Below are positions 45,137 through 55,906 of a stretch of DNA of 64,000 bases, in pieces (within the stretch, counting starts at the first letter, position 1; each line of letters starts with the position of its first letter). The notes beneath the pieces were generated by a model. It was not told the origin of the DNA and made no database searches. It saw nothing but the letters and a program-made list of their open reading frames with translations. Origin of the DNA: Favolaschia claudopus (Eukaryota > Basidiomycota > Agaricomycetes > Agaricales > Mycenaceae); contig JAWWNJ010000043.1 in assembly GCA_037176885.1 (NCBI GenBank), positions 806,001 to 870,000 of the forward strand. The letters are read 5' to 3'. Both the position numbers and the translations under genes were made by a program.

Positions 45137-46665
45137 CTAAGGATAGTCAGGCAGCTCATCGTCCACCAACGCGTGTTTCCCTCGTATATTCATGAACGAC
45201 CACTAACAGACGCAGGCAATGAGGAGAAGGGCATACATGAAGCCAGCTTGACTCACATAAACGACACTCGGCTCCCCGCGTCTGTTATTCACATCCATCA
45301 TACTAACTTCAAAGTAGAACGGCCTGAGACCCGCACATTCCAGTCGCGTGAACCAGTTCTTGAAGTCTTGCACGGATTTCATATCTATGTAGGAATTAGA
45401 GTCATTCGAGTTCTAAGTCTGCGCGCGCCGTCACATAGCCTACCATCGGACTTGTCGACGTTGATCGTCAGTATGAGCTGCCCGAATGGCAGCGGTCTAT
45501 CCTCATTATCCGCAATCATGGCCAGTAGAGTGGCGAATTCGCTGCCCTTGAGATCCATCTACAATCTCGTGAGATATGTGTCGCGTAACTTGATACAGCG
45601 CTCACCGACCTTGACAATATCGATCCACTCATGCTCAAACATCTGCATGACACTCTGCAAAGAGTGGTAGCTGCTGCCCAAGGGATCCGCGAGCGCCAGC
45701 TTATTAAAATGGACCCGAGAAGCCAGCAGCTCCGGCGACGCGACATCGGCATCTCCCCATGGCCACCGGGACGGCGCGCTGCGCGTGTCAAATGCTAATA
45801 CAAACAACTCTGAGATCGGCACAGGAGCGCAGGCATAAATAGGAGGAGAGCACGCACCATAAATTTCGCACCCTGAAGATCGCTCCAGCATGTCGTGCTC
45901 AAACCCGGAATATGATGGCGCTTCGTTCAGAAGCGAATAGATCAAACAATTGGGACGATGTTGCAGGATGCGGTCTAGTCCACAGATCCATCTACCTGGG
46001 AAAATGAGTGAGTTGCCTGAGCCGTCGCTTTGTGGTGCATTGCCGACTCACCGCCGTCCGGCAGACCACCTAGATATCGATACGACCTTCCTTTAACGCT
46101 GTTTCCGACGATGGGACAAAAAAAACTCACCAACACGGTACGTGGGGAACGGACATGTAAATGATGGGATGAAAAAGTCCCACAGAACATAATACTGGAG
46201 GATTAGAGATTAGTCGAGCAAATCGTCAAGAAAATCGGGACGACTAACTCGACCGCGAGGAGGCGGGAACCTATGGCACGATCTTGCGTCAGACAAAATT
46301 CAAAGGCTGCTGGGTCATAATGATACGCACACATCAATCTGACTTCCGCCCTCCTTTGCGATGAGCTTTTCTCGCTCCGAGAGTGTATGGTGATATCGCC
46401 GCTCTGTCTCTTCCAAAGTCTGCCCGAGCCAACTTTGTCTTTGTCGGCCTGCAGTAGCGAGGCCTGCACAGCTCGCGGCATCGGTAACAGCAAGAAGGTC
46501 TTGATATCCCTTTTTGACACCCGCCGTATGAGGGGAGGTTGCGCGGCCATAGAGAAAAATCGTGAGCACGAGGAAAAAGCCGGTGAAGAATGCGACCAGC
46601 CAGCGCCAGTATTGGAGCAGAGCCTGGCGGTTTATGCGCCGCAGAGGAGACTCTGTAGAAAACAT
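45137..46665 (-). CDS. Methyltransf_22-type membrane-anchored protein (copy 2)
   Basis: Start ATG 46665 (MFSTESPLRRINRQALLQYW). One N-terminal span (WLVAFFTGFFLVLTIFLYG) is followed by a coiled segment (LGQTLEETERRYHHTLSERE). The same series of blocks as copy 1 comes next: FFIPSFTCPFPTYRV, RWICGLDRILQHRPNCLIY, SGFEHDMLERSSGCEIYG, VHFNKLALADPLGSSYHSL, MDLKGSEFATLLAMIADN, PFGQLILTINVDKS, FKNWFTRLECAGLRPFYFEV, ending DDELPDYP at 45137. About seven introns. The fold assignment (PF13383-like, related to METTL24) is from conserved order; enzymatic activity and substrate are unknown. Copy 1 is at 22387-24017 on the opposite strand. Confidence 0.8.
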
Positions 46666-47995
46666 CGTGGGGGAAAGGAAGAACGAAGAGTAAGGCGTCT
46701 CGCCGGCGGCGATCCGCTGAGTCTGGAGCAAGAACGCGGCAGCAGGGAGGTGTAGGGAACCCGGTAGGATCCGTATGGTCTCGGTTGAAACAAATTATCG
46801 GCGCGGCATTGATAGGCCGCAATGATCAGATCTGCGAACCCCAAAGGAGAGAAAGGTGCGATTGAAGAGCGATAGTTTGAGGACTACCGAGGTCCGATTG
46901 GAGTGGCCGGTCAGACTGTGAGTGTATGGCTTGAGAGCTATCCCAACCTTACCTACAGTGTAACAATATGATATTTCTAAAGGCAGATGTTAATGTACGT
47001 AGTCACCGAGGTGTAGTACGCGGGCGCCGCCGATAGAAATTCTTTTACTGTTGCCACGTGTACCAGCGTCCCGTTTAAGGAGACAGGGATGGGAGCCGGG
47101 TGTAGTTACCAGTCGCAAGTAAGCGCCAAGTCCTGATGTCACCGAGCAACTTGACCAATGACGCAAAAAGGGAGAAACAAGCGAGAAGCAAACTGCGTCT
47201 CGTAGCAATCAACAAGGACAAACAACCGCTCTCTGCCGAATAAGGAAATTTTTCAACAACGCCGTTCAGCTGCAACTTGGGAATCCTCACAGCCGTTAGA
47301 GACCAAGCTACTTCAGCAAAAACAAGGTCTGCAGGTCTTTCGGCTATTCCGTGGGACATAGGAAGCGTTTTACAGTAGATCAAAAAAACTGCTGCGGATT
47401 ATGGCAATCAGATTTTCGTGTGGCGATCACTTGAAACCACCGAGCATGAGACGCCTGGCGTGGACGTAGATCCTTCTTCACAGACCCGCGACGCCCAATT
47501 GAAGAGCGAGTAACGCAACAACGACAAAAATTTATAATTCCAGAAGAAGCCCTGAGAAGCCCCACACCTGAACATGTCGGTTAAAAATGTTCAGAGAGGG
47601 TCTTTATATCGAGACTGGGCTGGCGATGGCCCTCAATGCTACTGTGATATACTTACCGCACTACTACTAGAACAACTGCCACAGCTGACCTGAGGACTAG
47701 CTGAGCTTGCCGCAACCTCAGATGGTCACGCAAATGAAATGGCCGTCGGTATGCGGGCCGCATCGTTGATCTTGAGTCTAAGCGTATTAGAGTGGTGGTT
47801 CGGAATCTGGTCCTCCGTGCCACCCTTCGAGAAAACTGTCTCATCATTGCCAGCGAGGGATCCGGTCATAAAGGAATTTGGTACCACGCCTCAAATGTCC
47901 GAATCCGAATAGTTAGTCTAACATTATTACTGAACTTACATTACACAACGTCGATAAGGTAAACGGCGACGGAATAGACGAAAAAAAAACCCCAA
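46666..47995. other. intergenic, no supported gene
   Basis: 1.3 kb with only short chance frames on both strands. No RNA gene or repeat recognised. Confidence 0.5.
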
Positions 47996-49051
47996 TCAAA
48001 CTGAGGTTGCCTCCTCGGTATGCTTCCACAGCCTAGCCATTGCTTCAGGCGACCCAAAATACCGCTTCGACAAACCGATATCATCACCATTATCCGTCGT
48101 GCGTACGGCACCAGGGCCTGCTTTGAGCAGCCCGTACAGTTGATGTTCACCCGAAGTCTCGACTGAATACGCGAAAGGCCGGAGTATCGGCATGAGGATG
48201 TTGTTCATGAACCTCAAGGAGGGGGTGTTTGAGGTTTTCATGAGGTTCGAGGCGACGAAGCCGGGATGCGAGTGTATGAAGGAAAGGCCGGGGAATCGGG
48301 CCGCGAAATCCTTTTCTTGGAATTAGAACTAGGCTGGACTTCGAAGAAGAAGAAGAGGAGGTCGGTCGAGACGCACATTTATCATGATATCGTTATACGT
48401 TCCCGCTGCGGCAGCTGCATTTGGAAGACTGAAACTCTTCTTGAGACCTAGATCTTCCAAGTCTATCTTCCCCCCTCCGTATCCGGCAGAAAGGACGCTC
48501 AACACTTTCGCGTCCTCGCCCGCTTTATGTGCCTCCTCGACAGCAGGTAACAAGTCTTTAATGAAACGCCAGCGACCATAATAATGCACCGCGAGCTTAC
48601 GGTCGATGCCCTCCTCTGTCTCGTTACGCCCATTCATCGTCATTACCCCAGGAGTCAACACGAGGAAATTAATCTTCGGGATACGCGCCCGCAAGTCAGT
48701 CGCAACGCGGTGGACATTCTTCATCAACGAAATATCGCATTCGACAAATTCGTGTGTCACGCCGGGGACAGTGGGTTTGGGGAAGGTGCTGATGATAGAC
48801 TCTGCTGCAGCGCGGTTACGTCCAACAATTACAATGTGCGCGTTGCCTTTCGTATGGCGCGCAAATGCCTCCGCTATTCCCTGCCCGATGCCAGAGGTAC
48901 CGCCGACGAAAATCGCGACAGGGGTGTACGAAGGCGAAAATGCCGCATTGAAAGCGCGTACAGTGGATAGTGAAGGCATTCTGAGGAAGTTTCGGTAGAG
49001 GATGAAGGAAAGCAGGGGGACGAGGATGGAGGCGAAAGTTAAGGAACGCAT
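47996..49051 (-). CDS. short-chain dehydrogenase/reductase, type A (copy A1)
   Basis: A classical-fold SDR. The frame from ATG 49051 begins with a hydrophobic stretch (MRSLTFASILVPLLSFILY) that could anchor the enzyme. An internal ATG at 48979 (MPSLSTVRAFNAAF) matches the start of its paralog A2. Motifs: cofactor loop FVGGTSGIGQGIAEAF, IVIVGRNRAAAESI, ECDISLMKNVHRVATDL, NFLVLTPGVMT in place of the usual NNAG, VHYYGRWRFIKDLLP, SVLSAGYGGGKIDL and AGTYNDIM. After an intron the C-terminal exon reads SFIHSHPGFVASNLMK ... FGSPEAMARLWKHTEE and ends at 47996. YGGGK fits Y-x3-K, but its position close to the Ser makes it uncertain as the active site. The substrate is unknown. Confidence 0.85.
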
Positions 49052-49445
49052 GTGCCGTGACCGCGCGTTCTCGGCTGCTGTAACCGGCAGCCGCGTATGC
49101 GAGCCGAAGGCCCGAGATCACCTATCAATCTCGGGCGGGGTCAATGCCGGTCAATGCAAATGACAGACGGAAAAGCGGGAAAAGAGGTGTGGCAGCATGA
49201 ATATGCATGAATATTGGGTAAACTTCGCGAGAATGACTTTTACAGTCAGCTTTATGTAATCTCTCGAAGTCTACTGTAAATCAACAATCTCATCATAAAA
49301 AACCGGTCGCCGCGGCGAAATTTCAATCAAGGTTGAACTTCAGTTCAACTAAGTATATCTCGTGCAACCTCAGGTACCGATTAAAAATTAGCGTAGATAA
49401 CGTTTCGGTACCATTAGATAGCCAACTGTAGATACTGTAGTGAAT
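49052..49445. other. intergenic, no gene
   Basis: Promoter region of SDR A1 and 3' flank of SDR B1. Nothing else seen. Confidence 0.5.
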
Positions 49446-50721
49446 CTATGTATGCTTCAAATTCTGCACCTTTTCTTTCCGCACTTGCGCCGAGAACTTG
49501 GTGAAGCCGTACATATCCTTGATCGCCTTCTCCTACAACCAAATTCAATCAAAGTCGGCGGTTAGTCATATTCGATGAGGAATAGCAGCAACTCACCGGC
49601 ACCCATCGAGGAAAGAATGAGGTGAGGAACCAAACAATTCCAGACTGTCCGCCGCCCCAAGAATAATTAGGCGGACTTGATCTGATCGTTTCAGCGACAA
49701 GCTGGCGCGCGTATTTCTCGGCGGGCATAGAGTTCTCTATAGTAAATCTCGTTAGACATGTGTTGCTAGAAGCCGAAAAGCAAGGACGCACTTTGAATAT
49801 TAACATGTCTAACATTCGCCACTTCCTCCATAGACTTGTACAAAGAACTCTCTGGAAATCGAGCTGGAGTAAGAATGTTGCTTTTCACTCCGCCAGTAAC
49901 TGCCTGTGTCGAGCAACCATGTCAGAGAAGAAACAAAATAAATATAGCCATGCTTGCCGTCACGACTTTGATACTGAGAAAAATTAATTCACTCTGTAGA
50001 CAGATCAAAATAGCGAGTTGAGTCAACTCACCCAAACGGTTCCAATTCGATTCGTAACGTATCACTGAACGAATGGAGAGCAGCTTTGGTTGCGTTGTAA
50101 GGGGCTTGCATGGGGATAGGCAGAAGCCCTCCCCCACTCCCAATATTGACAATACACGCGTTACGTCCGGCCATGAGAAGCGGCATGAATTCCTTCACCA
50201 TTGAAATATGCCCGAAGAGATTGAGCTCGAAAAGTTCCCGAACCTCAGTCATGTCGGCGTCGATAATAGAGGATTCGTGCACTGCGAAAGAGAATTAGGA
50301 TTCGATAATTCAATGAGGGAAAGGTGAAATGGAGAACTAAGTGGCTCACTTTTTCCCCTGATAGAGTTTGAGAATAATATCAAGTGAGTTGAGAGACAGA
50401 ACTGACGCATTGTTAACAAGAATATCAAGCTTCCCAGTCGTCCGAGCAGAAACAACATCCCTCGCATTCCGAATTGAGTCGAGTTTGGTTATATCCAGTG
50501 CCAGCGTCTCAATTCCGAGTTCCTCCAGCCCTTTCATAGTCTCTACCCTTCGCGACGTAGCAAAGACGCGTACACCTGTAGTAAATCAATTAAGAAACAT
50601 ATCCGACGTAGAGCGCTCAGCGTTGGGACCGACCTCGAGAATGATATTCAGCAGCAAGAGCAGCCCCAATCCCTCCGTCAGTGCATCCAGTTATGAGAAC
50701 GGTTCTTTGTGGGGCGGGCAT
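49446..50721 (-). CDS. short-chain dehydrogenase/reductase, type B (copy B1), AYR1-like
   Basis: Start ATG 50721 (MPAPQRTVLITG). The SDR cofactor motif is TGCTDGGIGAAL. LRVFATSRRVETM begins exon 2, then LDILVNNA (the NNA motif). The exon with IVNIGSGGG carries the catalytic Ser, and YNATKAALHSFSDTLRIEL carries the Y-x3-K pair. Later exons give SNILTPARFPESSLY, AEKYARQLVAETI and SFFPRWVPV, then a short C-terminal exon (EKAIKDMYGFTKFSAQVRK) ending at 49446. Catalytic residues appear intact. Fungal proteins of this type include NADPH-dependent 1-acyldihydroxyacetone-phosphate reductase (Ayr1), but substrate assignment from sequence alone is weak. Six exons or so. Nearest relative in the window: B2 at 55907-57168. 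Confidence 0.87.
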
Positions 50722-51027
50722 AATGATAAGACAGCGTCGACGCAGACAGCCAGGCTTTATAGCCTTCTTCCCGAGCGAGAACACGAATCCGCCTTCGGTT
50801 GAAGGATAAATCACCGGCAACCGGATCCCGAGGTGTAATCGCGCTTGGTCATGTTTAAATTCTTGATTGAGTTGTTCGGCGCTGTTCTGCCCTTGAATTC
50901 GGGAGGGTTCTTCCGGCTCATAGTTCACTGCACAGTTCCTCGCGGGATCCGCCGTCGTCGGTCGACAGTCACTACTAATTATCTGGTAAAAATTACAAGG
51001 AACCCATGATAAACATAATGCATACGT
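50722..51027. other. intergenic, no gene
   Basis: Promoter of SDR B1 and 3' flank of the Cys/His-motif gene. A minus-strand frame continues upstream of the SDR ATG but has no family-like content. Confidence 0.45.
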
Positions 51028-53195
51028 TCAACCAGTCAGATCACTCGATAGCGAATCCCCATGCTTCTCAGCCAGCAACTTCGCCATACTCCAAGCAGAC
51101 CGATAGACCGCTTTCTGTCGCTCCTCCTGCCACCTTGGCGGCGCCCCCCAAAGCGCCTCATGCGCAACAAACCCAAATTCAAGATTCGGATTCCTTGACC
51201 CCTCATAAACCATCTCATCCAACTCCAATTCCCCCTGCGCAACATACGGTTCCGCGATCGCCTTACACAAGTCAACCGGCGTCTTGACGTTGTACTGCGT
51301 CATACACTGGCGTATAAGATCACGGAGAATGTAACACTCGTCGTGATCTCCATTGATTCCGTCGAGGAGCACAAATTGCATGCAGTCGTCGAAACTTGCG
51401 GCAGGGGCGTTCATAGCGTCGCTGCTGCCATGGCAGAACATCTCCGCTTGACAGGATTCGAGGATCGCATCTTTATAAGTGGTGGTGCATTCCCAACGAC
51501 TCCCCTTCGTCAGACCCACGAGCGAGCTCGAAATGCGACGATACGTAGCGGGGATGCAGTGCATAGAACGGACCACTTGTTGGTCTTTCCCCTTGCGCAA
51601 TATCACGGTGAGGTGTTTGTATAAAAGACACCGCCGTAGAAGTTCGTTGAGGAAGCGATGCGAATATTCGTCTTCGCAGGATAGAGCGGCGTAGAGGACG
51701 GGCGGATGTTTCTTTTGTTCCCATGTTATGTCTCCGCTCCCGTCTTCAGATTTACTGTGTGTGGGACCGGTGACGTGCTTTTCGGTCTCGACGAATCCGA
51801 CGAGAAGGCCATACACAGCGAGTATCCCTGCACCGTAAAAATTTGCAAGCTCGACATGAGTCGAGTGAGGTACGGGGAAATTCGCAGACCCAGTGAGCAA
51901 GGCGTAGCGCTGGCACTCGATCATGTCTTCGACCTACAGGTGTTCATATTAGCATGAAACAGAAAACCCCATCGTAGGAGGCACGTACCGTCGGACAAAT
52001 CGTCCTCACACAACTCACACAGCTCCGAAACGCAAACACATGCCCCCAGGCACGAAACGGATGCGCTATGCCGCTAAGCGACTTGTACACGCGCATCCCG
52101 AGCACAACGATAAACTCCGTTTCGGTGTCGACAGGTCGCAGCACGTCGTCGATCGCCGCCCAAATCTCCTCCGTGGACATCCTCCTCATCTTCTCTTGAA
52201 CGAGTTTCGCGATTGCCACATCGTGGTTCGGGTCAGTCAGGAATGTCGGTACGTCGACGTGGTTGGATGCGAGGATCATGAGAGTTGGGTCGGTATAGAT
52301 TGCGCGGCGGAAGTACGCCCAGACCACGCGTTTGCGCTCATCGTAAAAGGCTGAGGACGTCGGGAGCATGAAGCATGAGAGCCGCCACCGAACGCCTTCC
52401 CAGAGACGCGCCGACTCGGATTGCGCGAAAACAGAGCGTTCAAGGGGATCGCTGGACAAGACGTCACTGGTGTCGTCTAGGCCGAGTTCAAAGTCTCCAT
52501 GGTGCTTGGAGCATTCGGAAACTGATTCGTGAGAGGATTGAGACCGAACCCAGGCGGCATTTTGAGACTCGAGGAGAAGATCGTAACCACGGCCCTCCAG
52601 GCGATGGAGGAGCTGCTCGAGTTCATTGCGGTGCTGTATTAGACCTTCGCAGAACTTGCGATGACCGAAGTCCTGAGGTGTGTGAGATGAGAATGGGGTG
52701 GCAAGCGAAGAACGAACCATATCATTGCTGGAAGAGAGTTATTAATCCTGATTTTACTCGATAAATGGGAGGTACGTACCCAAAGAAGCGTTCAGTGAAG
52801 CGTTCCCGTGCTTTTATGCATCTGGAGCGACATTCGGTCATGTAAAACCGAAGATTGAAGGATGGACATACCTATCGACAAGGCCATGTTGAAGGCGGAT
52901 CTTTTCATTCCACTCCCAAATCGTTGGCATCGAGCGACAAACTCGTATGTCCTCCATGCCACAGACTTCGACATTCCCGCTGATAGAATTGAGGATAGAT
53001 TGCCAGTACTTGTAGTTTGAATAGAGCTTGGCGCGTTCCTGGAGAGAATAAGTGAATCAAGGCGGGATAGGAAGATTCATTAATATTGCGTCGACCAACC
53101 TCGTTATGCCGTGGACACCAATTCATCCCAACAGAGGTGCGTGCTTTACAGAGGGTGGCACGCGAGTCTACAGTGGCGACGCAGTCGCCGGTCAT
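51028..53195 (-). CDS. uncharacterised protein with N-terminal C-C-C-H cluster
   Basis: Start ATG 53195 (MTGDCVATVD). The first exon holds Cys5, Cys16, Cys27 and His30 in a CxAT...C...G...CPxH pattern that looks like a small zinc-binding knuckle. The junction HNE|ERAKLYSNYKYW keeps frame. A short helical exon follows (SMPTIWEWNEKIRLQHGL), then CIKARERFTERFF, and a long exon starting near 52710 with HRNELEQLLHRLEGRGYD. Two large exons (52720-51970 and 51924-51028) give a mixed alpha/beta region of about 550 residues with several Cys/His but no motif I know. The stop is at 51028. The knuckle resembles those at the start of other Agaricomycete hypothetical proteins. I propose no function. Confidence 0.75.
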
Positions 53196-53917
53196 CTTGA
53201 GATTTATGAACGTGAAAGAGAGAAAGAAAGCGATTTGAGTGGCATTGCATGATCCCTTCTTTCTTTATGAAGGACCATTAATGGCCCAAGCGGAAAGTGG
53301 CGTGGCCACATCAGCCAAAGCGGACCATTGTTACGCAAAAAGGGAAAGAGAGGAACTCAAGCAGCTCTTGATTGCAAAGCGCAGAGAATTTGCAACAAAC
53401 TGCACGCCGTACGACTCGGAGGACAATCATTCTGTTTTGAAAGACGGGAAAACTTAAAAGATCCGAGTTCTGTCACTTGAGGGCAAGCACATAGCGTATA
53501 ATATGCCCATCGAATGAAGAGCCCTGCATTTCTGGAAGACTTTGTCGAAATTTGTCCAAGGCAAACAAGAGTTTCGAATCTGTCGATGAAGGGGAAGCAA
53601 AAGAGGCAGACGGTCACGTGGAAATGTTTCAACATCATGATCCCGATCAATTCATCATTGATTTCAAGAGTTCGGATGTTTCTTCGGAGTCGATATTAAT
53701 CCTTGCTCAGTCCATGAACCATAACAGAACTGTCGACGCTAACAGTATCTAGACTAGGCAAATTTCTCGCCGAGCGATACGTAAAGTGTGGCCATACAGC
53801 CTACGAAAGATTATTGCAGTGTCGGATGCCGCACCGCGTCATTCGGCATCTAGTAAAGTCCCGGGTATCATATAAACAGTCGACCAGTCGAAGGTCGACA
53901 TATCCCGCACCCCCACC
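53196..53917. other. intergenic, divergent promoter region
   Basis: Separates the leftward Cys/His-motif gene from rightward SDR A2. No gene seen. Confidence 0.5.
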
Positions 53918-54873
53918 ATGCCCTCTCTCGCCGCCGCCCGCGCCTTCAACGCCTCCTTCTCCCCCAGCTACACCCCTGTTGCCATTTTCGTCGGAGGAAC
54001 TTCTGGTATCGGGCGGGGAATGGCCGAAGCTTTCGCTCGACACACGAAAGGAAACGCTAACATCGTCCTCGTCGGTCGGAATCGCAGCGCCGCAGAATCC
54101 ATCATCCGCACCTTCCCCAAGCCCACCATTTCCGGCGTCACCCACGAATTCGTCGAATGTGACGCTACCTTGATGAAGAATGTCCACCGCGCGTCGACCG
54201 AGCTGCGCGAGCGGCATTCGAAAATCAATTTTCTTGTCTTGACGCCTGGAGTGCTCACTATCAATGGCCGGAACGAAACGGAGGAGGGAATCGACCGTAA
54301 ACTTGCGGTACATTATTACGGCCGATGGCGCTTCATCAAGGATCTTCTGCCGGCTGTTGAAAACGCGCAGAAAGCAGGCGAAGACTCGAAAGTCATTTCC
54401 GTCCTTGCAGCTGGAGATGGGCAAAAGATTGACCTGGACGATCTCGGATTGAAAAAGACCTTCAGTATTCCAAACGCTGCACATACTGCTCCGACATATA
54501 ATGACCTTATGGTTTTGGTGAGATTCTCCATGTAGCAAACGACTCGTGTTGACCCTCGATCCAGGATCTCGCACAGAGATACCCCGAGCTCACATTTGTA
54601 CACTCATTCCCTGGTGTTGTGAGCACCGGTGGAGCCAAGAATTCCGACTCGCGGCTCATTCGCTCAATCAGTTTCTTGGTGCCGCTCTTCTCTCCGTTGA
54701 TGTACTCAATCGAGGCGGCGGGTGAATACCAATTGTATGCTTTGTTGAAGGCAGGGAAGGGGGCCGCTCGGACAGGTGCTACGGGCGATGATATGGGGAT
54801 GGAGAAGTATTTTGGATCGCCCGAAGCGATGGCGCGTTTGTGGGAGCATACGGAGAAGGAGACGGCGGTATGA
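53918..54873 (+). CDS. short-chain dehydrogenase/reductase, type A (copy A2)
   Basis: Start ATG 53918 (MPSLAAARAFNASF); no N-terminal hydrophobic segment. It is very similar to A1: FVGGTSGIGRGMAEAF, IVLVGRNRSAAESI, ECDATLMKNVHRAS, NFLVLTPGVLT, VHYYGRWRFIKDLLP, SIPNAAHTAPTYNDLM, and after one intron TFVHSFPGVVSTGG ... FGSPEAMARLWEHTEK, stop 54873. Where A1 has SAGYGGGK, A2 has AAGDGQK, so this Tyr is absent and the spacing is one residue shorter. A later Tyr (TYNDLM) is kept in both. Enzyme competence is therefore uncertain. It stands convergent to B2, unlike A1 and B1, which run in the same direction. Confidence 0.85.
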
Positions 54874-55295
54874 TGCGGCTTCTGTGTGAGCTATCTCTTG
54901 ACGTTGCGCCTTTCCACACATTGGCATCCCACGGGTCGATATAATGTTGTAGAAGTACAGTTTGGTGAATCAGCCAGCCAGTTCCCGTTGGAAAATTGTA
55001 GACTGTGAAAGTGGTGAAGGATCTGGGTGGGGTGATATATGCCGGTGGACTTCAGGTCTCCACGTCCAGGTTCAGGTTCAGCAAAGCGCAACGCCTCAGG
55101 CTCAGCGTTCGGGACAAAGTGCCCCGAACCTGAAACCGAACTTTACCATCACTCGAAGTGGCAAGAGATGAAAATGAGAACCTGGGAGTAAATTGCAGTT
55201 TGTGAGGTCTGTAGTGATCCAAAAGGCTTGAAAGTTCGCTAGAAATGTGCGTAGAAGTGTCAGGAACAGTTCTGGTTTCGCCAAAAAGCCAAAAA
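54874..55295. other. intergenic with a GC-rich hairpin
   Basis: No gene. Contains short direct repeats of caggttcag near 55065-55080 and a hairpin GTTCGGG (55107-55113) / CCCGAAC (55123-55129) with a 9-nt loop. Confidence 0.45.
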
Positions 55296-55393
55296 GGGCC
55301 TAACCGGGAATTGAACCCGGGACCTCCTCGACTGGTCTGGGAACAATTTCCACAGAGCCCTAACAAGGAATCATACTACTAGACCATCAGGCC
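55296..55393 (-). tRNA. tRNA-Pro (anticodon AGG) with 26-nt intron
   Basis: On the minus strand the acceptor stem GGCCTGA pairs with TTAGGCC, followed by discriminator C and a T-run terminator (ttttt). The D arm is GTCTAGTAGTATGAT. The anticodon stem CCTTG/CGAGG (one wobble) encloses loop TT-AGG-G...T, giving anticodon AGG. A 26-nt intron follows position 37. The T arm is CCGGG-TTCAATT-CCCGG. The mature body is 72 nt. Confidence 0.93.
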
Positions 55394-55906
55394 GACGCAA
55401 GTTAGATTTGCCGAGGCCATATGTCCACAGGAAATATCTCAGCCGTGACCCAGCACGTATGCTGCACGTTAAACAGAGATGAACAACAGAGACCATTGCC
55501 CTTCTCAGTGTGCTAGTCTCATCTCTCGAGACTTTGCTTGAGAAATCATAAAGTTACGTCCCATCTCGCAACACAAGATCTCAGATCCGATAGCGCCGAC
55601 CAACTTCCCAAGCTTCGGGATCAGATCAACTGAAGAATGCTGGAAAGAGACAGTTGCAACCTCAGGAAGGTGGTGGTTGTTACATAAGAGCAAGTCAAGA
55701 GGCTTGGTTGCACGAGTTACGGCTGCAAGCGGCTCAGGACGTTGTTCAGCGCGGATCCACAACGCACATTTAGGCCGATTTTCGGGAGAAAAGGCACAAG
55801 TCGGAAGTTGCCAGTTGGAAGTCCACAATCGATATCACCACATATATTGAACGGTCCATCTCGTAGCAACATGAAAAAGTGTCGGTCACACAAAGGTGTA
55901 TGACTT
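55394..55906. other. intergenic, no supported gene
   Basis: 3' flank of SDR B2 and 5' flank of tRNA-Pro. The minus-strand frame at 55505-55828 lacks family features. Confidence 0.45.
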
